DNA of 64,000 nucleotides from DASVXQ01 sp040414855 (GTDB lineage Bacteria > Actinomycetota > CALGFH01). How positions within the stretch are numbered: position 1 is the first letter of the stretch; every line of letters begins with the position of its first letter. The DNA lies in assembly GCA_040414855.1 (NCBI GenBank), contig JBEDUQ010000081.1:4787-68786 (forward strand), written 5' to 3'. A program made the translations under genes and the position numbers. A model generated the notes under the pieces. It searched no databases, was not told the DNA's origin, and saw only the letters and a list, made by a program, of their open reading frames with translations. Below, in pieces: positions 25,501 through 31,506 of the stretch.

Positions 25501-25976
25501 GCGCCATCGCGGACGCCGGGTGCCAGGCCTTCGAAGGCGGCTGGCCGCCCTTCGACCAGTTCTACGCGCTGCTGCTCACCTCCCGCGGCCACGCCGCCGT
25601 CGAGTCCCGCGAGCTCGACGAGGCGCACGACTGGTACCAGCAGGCGCTGGAGGCGGCCGTCAGGACCAGGGACCGCCCGGTGATGTCCCGCGCCGTCGAG
25701 CTGCTGGCTGCGGTCGCGCTGGCCGCGGGCGACGCCGAGCGCTCCGCGTACCTGCTCGGTCAGGCGGCGGCGCTGCGCGGGGTCGGCGACGAGGCCGACC
25801 CGGACGTGCTGCGGGTCCGCACCTCCGCGCGGGCCGCGCTCGGCGACGAGGGCTTCGGCCTTGCCTACGAGCGCGGGACCGCTTGGCGGCGCGAGGACCT
25901 GGTGGAGGCGCTGATGGCCGAGGTCAGTTCCTCCGCCGGTACGCCCGCAGGGCCAGCGGGGCGAACACCAGCATGA
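22590..25976 (+). CDS. AfsR/SARP-like regulator: OmpR-type DNA binding, BTAD, NTPase, TPR
   Basis: 1128 residues. In order: winged-helix DNA-binding domain (about 5-95), BTAD helical domain (100-245; RPHGQLMRALSMSHRQAEAL), a Pro/Ala/Glu-rich linker (250-300), and an STAND-type ATPase with Walker A LTGPGGAGKTRLA and Walker B LLLVLDNCEHLV. The rest is helical TPR-like repeats to the end. This is the architecture of AfsR-type activators, which use ATP and an effector to switch on genes. ATG 22581 is an alternative start. The last 53 bases overlap the convergent permease. No secondary-metabolite genes are near; the divergent hydrolase and the DrrAB-like exporter are the nearest possible targets. 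Confidence 0.88.
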   Translation: MASDLRVGILGPLELRVGFGEPVAVVGPRLRTLLIRLALDPDRVVLAGQLVDAVWDGQPPAAATNALQSLVSRLRRLLPDVVESHAAGYRLALEPEAVDAVRFERLVLAGRERLGEDPMAARDLLREALGLWRGPALADAADARFAGAAIARLEELRLGATEDRIDAELATGPSDALVAELDELAVAHPLRERPHGQLMRALSMSHRQAEALTAYERLRHRLADELGIDPSEEVRAIHLAVLRGNLTQGPAAAPPRAASTESPPRETPPAAEVAPGETASASVPPAAEAPPAAEAAVRTNLRAQITSFVGRANDIARIEDLLASWRLVTLTGPGGAGKTRLAAEAGGRMLDRMPDGVWMVELAPVVDPLDLPRAVLSLLGAREVGLLARRGSGAVPPMERIVQAIGDKRLLLVLDNCEHLVAAAADFADALLARCPNLRVLTTSREPLGITGEALHPVGPLAMPDEDATKTPAEALRYPAVRLFADRAAAGRPGFAVDDATVGPVLRICRALDGIPLAIELAAARLRSLSPDQIAARLDDRFRLLAGGSRAALPRHQTLRAVVDWSWDLLSDAERMLLRRLAVFPGGATLDAAERVCADPAVGGLPRDEVIYLLAALVEKSLVVVDECGAEERYWMLETVRAYGEERRREAGEDEALRRAHADYFVGLAEEAEPHLRQADQLVWLERLSAEQENLRAAVHWAIDQGDAVLALRLVAALDWYWFLRSARAEGSELSARALALPGSPPKVLLARVLVMSALVTISGGAGIQRALASMERASGLVADLPQDDPNLAHPSLVLLPVLAAILRGDDVGGLTWARAQRNHPDPWVRALVPLIVAQLLINLGEAGEAQRQLDLALERFSQLGERWGIGQTLFARVELGAMRGDERDVVGALKEAERVLANIGGREDIGQIKIRLALAHARAGDLDAAHRELAAADRIAEAIGSEEQRVYLLLTRSNIARWEGRLDEARAIADAGCQAFEGGWPPFDQFYALLLTSRGHAAVESRELDEAHDWYQQALEAAVRTRDRPVMSRAVELLAAVALAAGDAERSAYLLGQAAALRGVGDEADPDVLRVRTSARAALGDEGFGLAYERGTAWRREDLVEALMAEVSSSAGTPAGPAGRTPA

Positions 25977-26742
25977 TCCCGACCGCCCAGGCGAGCGCCC
26001 CGAACAGCGGCCGCGCCACCGGGCCGCTCACCAGCAGCCCCCGCAGCGAGTCGGTCAGCAGTGTGACCGGGTTGACCTTGACCCACGCCTGCATCCAGCC
26101 GGGCATGGTCGAGGTCGGCACGAACGCGCTGCTGGCGAAGGTCAGCGGGAACAGCACGGTGAACCCGAACACCTGAACCTTCTCGGGCTCGCTCACCAGC
26201 ATGCCGATCAGCACCGGCATCCACGAGAACGCGAGCGTGAACCCGATCAGCAGCACGATGGCCCCGACCGCGCTGGCGAAGCCGGTGTGGACCCGGAAGC
26301 CGAGGATCGAGCCGACCCCGAGCAGGATCCCGACCGACCACGCCTGCCTGAGCACGTCCGCCGAGATGCGGCCGGCGAGCGGCGCCGAGCGGGCGATCGG
26401 CAGGCTCCGGAAGCGGTCGAACACGCCCTTGGTGATGTCGGTGTTCAGCGCGACCGCCGTGTTCATGGTCAGGAACAGGGCGTTCTGAACGATGATCCCG
26501 GCCAGCCCGAACTGGAGGAACTCCTTGGGAGAGCCCGACAGGGCGCCGCCGAACACGTAGGCGAACAGCAGCACGAACATCAGCGGCTGAAGGCTGAGGT
26601 CGAGCAGCTCCAGCGGGTTGTGCTTGATCTGGACGAGGCTCCGCCAAGCCAGGGTCACGGCGTGGCGGATCGCGGTCAGGGGACCGATCGCCGTCGGCGG
26701 CGCCGCAATGCCGGCGCCCGGTGCCTGGGCCATGGTGGTCAT
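25924..26742 (-). CDS. DrrB-like ABC-2 exporter permease
   Basis: 272 residues with six hydrophobic segments. The DrrB pattern is visible: AWRSLVQIKHNPLELLDLSL, GSPKEFLQFGLAGIIVQNAL, DITKGVFDRFRSLPIARSAP and SAFVPTSTMPGWMQAWVKVN. Its ATG overlaps the ATPase stop as ATGA, so the two subunits are coupled. DrrAB pumps export daunorubicin-like and other hydrophobic compounds. Confidence 0.92.
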   Translation of the reverse strand: MTTMAQAPGAGIAAPPTAIGPLTAIRHAVTLAWRSLVQIKHNPLELLDLSLQPLMFVLLFAYVFGGALSGSPKEFLQFGLAGIIVQNALFLTMNTAVALNTDITKGVFDRFRSLPIARSAPLAGRISADVLRQAWSVGILLGVGSILGFRVHTGFASAVGAIVLLIGFTLAFSWMPVLIGMLVSEPEKVQVFGFTVLFPLTFASSAFVPTSTMPGWMQAWVKVNPVTLLTDSLRGLLVSGPVARPLFGALAWAVGIMLVFAPLALRAYRRRN

Positions 26743-27716
26743 GCTGCGCTCCGATCGGAATCGTCCTCGTCACCGGGCTCCACCTCGGTGGTCCGGTGGC
26801 CGGTAAGGGTGAAGAAGACCTCGTCGAGGCTCGGCTTGCGCAGGCTCAGCTCGGCCAGCGCGACGCCGGCGTCGGTCAGTCGCTGGAGGATCGCCGGTGG
26901 CAGTGCCGGGTCGTTGACCGGGAGCGAGACCGCGCCCTGCGACAGCTCCGGCGTCTGGCGCGACAGCTCGGCGACCACGCCGGCCACCGTGCCGAGGTCG
27001 GACTCCTCGACCGGGCTGACGACCAGGATCTGGCCGCCGACCTTGGCCTTGAGCTGGTCGGGGGTGCCGGTGGCGGCGACCTGGCCGCGGTCGATCACCA
27101 CGATGTCGTCGGCGAGCTGGTCGGCCTCCTCCATGTACTGCGTTGTCAGCAGCACGGTCGCGCCGCCGCCGACCAGGTTGCGCACCACCCGCCAGAGGTC
27201 GCTCCGGCCCCTCGGGTCGAGGCCGGTGGTCGGCTCGTCCAGGTAGACGATCTGGGGGTTGCCGACCAGGCTGGCGGCGAGGTCGAGCCGGCGGCGCATG
27301 CCGCCAGAGTAGGTCTTGGCCGCCCGGCCGCCGGCGTCCGCGAGCGCGAACTCGTCGAGCAGCTCCTCGGCGCGCCGGCGGGACGCCTGCCGCGACTGGC
27401 CGAGCAGCCGGCCGATCAACATGAGGTTCTCGACCCCGGTCAGCGTCTCGTCGACCGCCGCGTACTGGCCTGTGAGGGCGATCAGCCGCCGGACCTGGTG
27501 CGCCTGTCGCACCACGTCGAAGCCGGCGACGGTCGCGCGACCCTCGTCGGGTTGCAGCAGGGTCGCGAGGATGCGCACGGCGGTGGTCTTGCCGGCGCCA
27601 TTCGGGCCGAGGACGGCGAGCACCGTGCCGGTGCGCGCCGAAAGGTCCACGCCGGCGAGCGCCACCGTCTCGCCAAAGCGCTTGACCAGACCCTCGGCCT
27701 GGATTGCGTCGCTCAT
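26739..27716 (-). CDS. DrrA-like ABC exporter ATPase
   Basis: 325 residues from an ATG with AGGAG 5 bases upstream. Walker A GPNGAGKTTAVRI, signature YSGGMRRRLDLAASL, Walker B IVYLDEPTTGLDPRGR, H-loop TTQYMEEADQLADD. The C-terminal DrrA domain ends LRKPSLDEVFFTLTGH. It forms the energising subunit for the permease at 25924-26742. A self-resistance or general drug-efflux role is likely; no matching biosynthetic genes are in the window. Confidence 0.93.
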   Translation of the reverse strand: MSDAIQAEGLVKRFGETVALAGVDLSARTGTVLAVLGPNGAGKTTAVRILATLLQPDEGRATVAGFDVVRQAHQVRRLIALTGQYAAVDETLTGVENLMLIGRLLGQSRQASRRRAEELLDEFALADAGGRAAKTYSGGMRRRLDLAASLVGNPQIVYLDEPTTGLDPRGRSDLWRVVRNLVGGGATVLLTTQYMEEADQLADDIVVIDRGQVAATGTPDQLKAKVGGQILVVSPVEESDLGTVAGVVAELSRQTPELSQGAVSLPVNDPALPPAILQRLTDAGVALAELSLRKPSLDEVFFTLTGHRTTEVEPGDEDDSDRSAA

Positions 27717-27939
27717 CGAAGCTCCTGTCGTCGTTGGTATCGCGGCATTGTGAACCCGGCCACTGACATGGCCGTCACATCGTGCTGGCGTGGCCCGCCG
27801 CCGCTGGCGCGGCCCTGACACCAGCCTGCCATGCACCTGAGACGTTATGCGGCGGCACTACGGCGACCACAGCCCCGCGTCGCGACCACGACCTTCCGCG
27901 GCGCGGCAACGGCGACTTCGCCCCGCCCTCACCCATCTC

Positions 27940-28006
27940 TTGACAGTCGCTAGATTTTGAGAGCTACTTTCAATCACAAGCTACTCTTGAAAGGTTGTAA
28001 CTGTCA
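27940..28006 (+). promoter_or_regulatory. AT-rich promoter/operator region of the MFS gene
   Basis: TTGACA at 27940-27945 is a good -35; the hexamer 17 bases on (GCTACT) is a weak -10. Two inverted repeats overlap it: TGACAGT (27941-27947) with ACTGTCA (28000-28006), and CTTTCAA (27967-27973) with TTGAAAG (27987-27993). AGCTACT also occurs twice, at 27962 and 27979. The region is clearly richer in A/T than its surroundings and ends on the ATG. The TetR encoded just after the MFS gene is the likely ligand. Confidence 0.55.
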
Positions 28007-29556
28007 TGAATGCTCTCGGCTCTCGCAGGTGGTGGGCGCTCGGCGCGCTCGCCCTCAGCCTTCTGGTCGTCGGCCTGGACGGGACGGTGCTGAGCGTCGC
28101 GCTGCCGACGCTGGCGACCAGGCTCCACGCATCGACCGGCCAGCTCCAGTGGTTCATCGACGCCTACCTCCTCGTCCTGGCCGCCGCGCTGCTGCCGGCC
28201 GGCCTGCTCGGCGACCGGTTCGGCCGCAAGAAGCTGCTGCTTGGCGCGCTGGCGGTGTTCGGCATCTCCTCGGCGGCCTGCGCCTACGCCGGCTCGGCCG
28301 GCGAGCTGATCGCCGCCAGGGCGGCGCTCGGCCTCAGCGCCGCGTTCCTCATGCCACTCTCCATGGCCGTGCTGCCGGTGCTGTTCGAACCGCGCGAGCG
28401 GGCGCGGGCGCTGGGGATCTGGGTGACCGCCAGCGCCGCCAGCTTCCCGATCGGACCGATCGTCGGCGGCTGGCTGCTCGACCGGTTCTGGTGGGGGTCG
28501 GTGTTCCTGATCAACCTCCCGGTGGTCGTCCTCGGGCTGGTGGCGGTGGCCGCCCTGGTGCCCGAGTCGCGCAACCCGCACGCGCAGCGCCTCGACGTTC
28601 TCGGCGCGATCACCTCCAGCCTCGGCCTGGCCGGGATGACCTACGGCTTCATCGAGGCCGGCGAGAAGGGCTGGGGCGACCCGCTCGCCCTGGCGGCGCT
28701 CGCCGGCGGCGCGGTGGTGCTGGCCCTGTTCGCGCTCCGGCAGCGCGCGGCGGGCAGGCGGCCGGACGGGCAGCCGCTGGTCGACCTCGAGCTGTTCCGC
28801 TCACGCGGCTTCACATGGGGAGCGATCCTCGCGACCGTGATCTCGTTCTCGCTGTTCGGGTTGCTGTTCGCCATGCCGCAGTACTTCCAGGCGATCGAGG
28901 GCTCCGACGCGCTCGGCAGCGGCCTGCGTCTGCTGCCGGTGATCGGGGGCCTGCTGGTCGGCTCACGGCTCGGCGACCGGATCGCCCGGCGCGCCGGCGC
29001 GAAGGTCACGGTCGCCTCGGGCCTGACGCTCATGGCCGCCGGGCTGTTCGCGGGCGCCACCACCGACGCCTCGAGCGGCTACGGGCTGGCGGCGGCGTGG
29101 ATGGCGGTGGCCGGCGCCGGGGTCGGAATCGGGCTGCCGGCGGCCATGGACGCCGCGCTCGGCGCGCTATCGACCGACCGCAGCGGGGTCGGCTCGGGCC
29201 TCATCCAGGCGTGCCGCCAGGTGGGAAGCGTGATCGGCGTCGCGGTGCTCGGCACGGTCCTCAACTCGTCGTACCGCGGCGGGCTGGACCTCGGCGGCGT
29301 GCCCCCTCAGGTGGCCGCGACCGTCCGCGAGAGCGTTTCGGCGGGGGTCGCGACGGCCGATCGCCTCGGCTCCGCGCCCCTGCTCGACCTGGTGCGCGAC
29401 GCGTTCGTCCATGGCATGGACGCGATGCTGGTGGTCTGCGGGATCGTCATGGCGGTCGGGGTGGTGCTGGCCGTGCTGCTGCTCCCGGCCAGGCCGGAGC
29501 CCGTTGTTCCGCCGCTCGACGCTCGGGCAGAATCGGAGCATGAAATCCACGCGTGA
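28006..29556 (+). CDS. MFS drug exporter, DHA2 (14-helix) type
   Basis: 516 residues with about 14 hydrophobic segments. Motif C/D1-like GLDGTVLSVALPTLA lies in helix 1, and motif A GLLGDRFGRKKLLL sits after helix 2. FPIGPIVGGWLLDRFWWGSV is the motif C-type stretch of drug antiporters. The carrier would exchange drugs for protons. The last 17 bases overlap the start of a TetR gene, which probably represses the pair. The spacing between GAAAGG and the ATG is long, so initiation may be weak or depend on a short leader. Confidence 0.92.
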   Translation: MNALGSRRWWALGALALSLLVVGLDGTVLSVALPTLATRLHASTGQLQWFIDAYLLVLAAALLPAGLLGDRFGRKKLLLGALAVFGISSAACAYAGSAGELIAARAALGLSAAFLMPLSMAVLPVLFEPRERARALGIWVTASAASFPIGPIVGGWLLDRFWWGSVFLINLPVVVLGLVAVAALVPESRNPHAQRLDVLGAITSSLGLAGMTYGFIEAGEKGWGDPLALAALAGGAVVLALFALRQRAAGRRPDGQPLVDLELFRSRGFTWGAILATVISFSLFGLLFAMPQYFQAIEGSDALGSGLRLLPVIGGLLVGSRLGDRIARRAGAKVTVASGLTLMAAGLFAGATTDASSGYGLAAAWMAVAGAGVGIGLPAAMDAALGALSTDRSGVGSGLIQACRQVGSVIGVAVLGTVLNSSYRGGLDLGGVPPQVAATVRESVSAGVATADRLGSAPLLDLVRDAFVHGMDAMLVVCGIVMAVGVVLAVLLLPARPEPVVPPLDARAESEHEIHA

Positions 29557-30157
29557 GATCGGCGGATCGCGGCCCGGCCTGCGGGAACGGAAGAAGGCCC
29601 GCACCCGGGCGGCGATTCGTCAGCACGCGATGCGGCTGTTCAAGGAACAGGGGTTCGCGGCCACGACGGTCGATCAGATCGCCGAGGCCGCCGACGTCTC
29701 GCAGAGCACCTTCTTTCGTTACTTCCGCACCAAGGAGGACGTGATCCTCCAGGACGACTACGACCCGCGCGCGGTCGAGGCCTTCGCGGCGCAGCCGCCC
29801 GAGCTGCCCCCGCTGGCGGCCATGCGGAACGCCATCAAGGAGGTCTACTCCACGCTCACCCCGGAGGAGATGGAGCAGGAGCGGGAGCGGCACCGGCTGA
29901 TGCTCGAGGTCCCCGAGCTGCGCGGCGCGATGCTCGACGACTACACGCGCACCATCCGGGTGATCGCCGATGCGGTCTCCGAGCGGGTCGGGCGCAGCCC
30001 CGACGACCCCGCGGTCCGCGCCTTCGCCGGCGCCGTGATCGGGGTGGCGATGGCCGCGACCCTCGATTGGGCGAAGGGGCCTCCCGAGGACTACTCCACC
30101 GTCTTCCAGTCGATCGAGTCGGCCATCGGCTACCTGGAGGCCGGCCTCCCGCTCTGA
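29540..30157 (+). CDS. TetR family repressor, partner of the MFS exporter
   Basis: 205 residues. The DNA-binding domain is clear: RTRAAIRQHAMRLFKEQGFA, then TTVDQIAEAADVSQSTFFRY with F-R-Y-F-TKEDVIL. The C-terminal half is helical and would bind the inducer. The ATG lies inside the MFS gene 17 bases before its stop, with only a weak ribosome site, so expression depends on the MFS message. It likely controls the inverted repeats at 27940-28006. Confidence 0.9.
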   Translation: MKSTREIGGSRPGLRERKKARTRAAIRQHAMRLFKEQGFAATTVDQIAEAADVSQSTFFRYFRTKEDVILQDDYDPRAVEAFAAQPPELPPLAAMRNAIKEVYSTLTPEEMEQERERHRLMLEVPELRGAMLDDYTRTIRVIADAVSERVGRSPDDPAVRAFAGAVIGVAMAATLDWAKGPPEDYSTVFQSIESAIGYLEAGLPL

Positions 30158-30194
30158 CTCCGGTGCCCGGCACCTGGAGTGTCGCCGCCGGTTG

Positions 30195-30206
30195 TACGCT
30201 TCGACC
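30195..30206 (+). promoter_or_regulatory. -10 box with very short leader
   Basis: TACGCT at 30195-30200; transcription would begin near 30207, 7 bases before the ATG at 30214. No ribosome site is seen. This supports the 30214 start over a GTG at 30250. Confidence 0.45.
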
Positions 30207-30213
30207 GATCTCC

Positions 30214-30657
30214 ATGGACGCGTGCGGTGCTCACGATCGCGGGTTCGACGTGACCGACCAGCCGGCACCCTTCGAGCAGCTCGACTTCCTCTACATGCCC
30301 AGTCGCGACGTGGCCGCGGACCTGGCGTACTTCACCGAGGTCCTCGGCGGCCACGTGGTCTTCGCCATCGAGGCGATGGGGACGAGAGTCGCCGCGATCG
30401 AGCTCACCAAGGGCCCACCGCTGGTCTTGCTCGCCGATCACCTCGAGGGAGAGCGCCCGATCCTGGTCTACCGGGTGGCCAACCTGGATGCCGCGATTGC
30501 CCAGTTGGAGACCCGCGGCTGGGAGCGGCAGGCCGGGTTCGAGATCCCCCACGGACCGTGCTGCTCGTTACGGACCCCGGACGGCCACCGCGTTGCGCTG
30601 TACCAGCTGACCCGACCCGAGGTGGCCGCCCACTTCAATGGGCGCCGTGACTTCTGA
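30214..30657 (+). CDS. VOC family protein
   Basis: 147 residues. After a short tail the VOC pattern begins: EQLDFLYMPSRDVAADLAYF, VVFAIEAMGTRVAAIELT and, in the second half, YRVANLDAAIAQLETRGW and GPCCSLRTPDGHRVALYQLT. The usual first-strand metal His is replaced (LDFLYMP) and the last Glu is Ala or Gln-like (VALYQ), so metal catalysis is doubtful; such members often bind or sequester drugs. Cys-Cys before SLRTPDGHR is unusual. The neighbouring exporters make a resistance link possible, but this is inference. Confidence 0.75.
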   Translation: MDACGAHDRGFDVTDQPAPFEQLDFLYMPSRDVAADLAYFTEVLGGHVVFAIEAMGTRVAAIELTKGPPLVLLADHLEGERPILVYRVANLDAAIAQLETRGWERQAGFEIPHGPCCSLRTPDGHRVALYQLTRPEVAAHFNGRRDF

Positions 30658-30667
30658 GCCAATGCTC

Positions 30668-30697
30668 TTGACGAACAGACCAACCGGTCGGTATTGT
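30668..30697 (+). promoter_or_regulatory. tetR promoter with embedded operator
   Basis: -35 TTGACG (30668-30673), 18-base spacer, -10 TATTGT (30692-30697). The operator ACCAACCGGTCGGTAT fills 30679-30694, overlapping the spacer and -10. An identical 16-mer stands before the MMPL gene at 31422-31437. Bound repressor would block polymerase, so the TetR at 30707 should repress itself. Confidence 0.78.
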
Positions 30698-30706
30698 GCT
30701 GCGATC

Positions 30707-31360
30707 ATGACGCTCAGGACGCACGAGGACGCGGCGATCCGCACGGCACGCGCCACCGAACGAGGCTCGGCCACCCGCCAGCACATCCTGGCTGTCGCCA
30801 GCGACCAGTTCCTCACCCACGGGTACGCCGGCACGTCCCTGAGCGACCTGATCCGTGTCGCTGGGATCACCAAGGGGGCCTTCTACCACCACTTCCCCTC
30901 CAAGGAGTCGCTGGCGCTCGAGGTCGTGCGCGTCCGGCAGGCGGAGGAGACCAGGATGGTCCTGACGGCGTCGGCTGGGTTCGACCGTGCGGTCGACCAG
31001 CTGCGCGCGGCGGTTCGGGCGGCCGCGGATCTCAAGGACCAGCATCAGGGCCAGGCGCAGAGCATGCAGCGGCTGTGCGCTGAGCTGTCCGAGGAGGCTG
31101 AGCTGGCACCGCAGATCGCAAAGATCTGCGAAGCGTGGATCGACAGCGCCGCCGACCTCGTCGCCCGCGCCCAGCTCCAAGGCGATATTCGCACCGATGT
31201 CGGCGCGCACCAGGCGGCCGAGCTGATGATCGCAACCTTCCTCGGCGCTGAGCAGCAGTGCGTGATCACCGCCCGCCACGAGGACTTTCATGGCGAGTTC
31301 CGCGCACGCACGGCGCGCTGCCTCGATCTGCTGCTCGAGCTGCTGAAGCCGACCACCTAG
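30707..31360 (+). CDS. TetR family repressor, partner of the MMPL exporter
   Basis: 217 residues. Helix-turn-helix: TRQHILAVASDQFLTHGYAG, TSLSDLIRVAGITKGAFYHH with FPSKESLA. The rest is an all-helical ligand domain with a long helix around AELSEEAELAPQIAKICEAW. The ATG is only about 3 bases after the predicted transcription start, so the message is nearly leaderless. Shared 16-bp operators at 30679 and 31422 imply autoregulation and control of the MMPL gene 147 bases downstream. Confidence 0.92.
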   Translation: MTLRTHEDAAIRTARATERGSATRQHILAVASDQFLTHGYAGTSLSDLIRVAGITKGAFYHHFPSKESLALEVVRVRQAEETRMVLTASAGFDRAVDQLRAAVRAAADLKDQHQGQAQSMQRLCAELSEEAELAPQIAKICEAWIDSAADLVARAQLQGDIRTDVGAHQAAELMIATFLGAEQQCVITARHEDFHGEFRARTARCLDLLLELLKPTT

Positions 31361-31420
31361 ACGGCGGGCGCAAGGGGGGACCACACGGACCAGCGGGCGG
31401 TATCTCAATCGTTCAGGACA

Positions 31421-31437
31421 TACCAACCGGTCGGTAT
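31421..31437. promoter_or_regulatory. second TetR operator, upstream of the MMPL gene
   Basis: TACCAACCGGTCGGTA at 31421-31436 is a near-perfect palindrome (one mismatched pair at symmetric positions); bases 31422-31437 match 30679-30694 exactly. A weaker look-alike (ACCAGCGGGCGGTAT, 31389-31403) lies just upstream. It is 70 bases before the MMPL start. Confidence 0.78.
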
Positions 31438-31506
31438 GAATGCGACCGCTCGACCACCGGAAGCCAGAAGCGCCACCACGACGCATAGAAGCTTTGAGAG
31501 GAAGAC

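Noticed and set aside
21169..27716. Antibiotic biosynthetic cluster
   Set aside because: An AfsR-like regulator and DrrAB-like pump are present, but no polyketide, peptide or terpene synthase or tailoring set is nearby.
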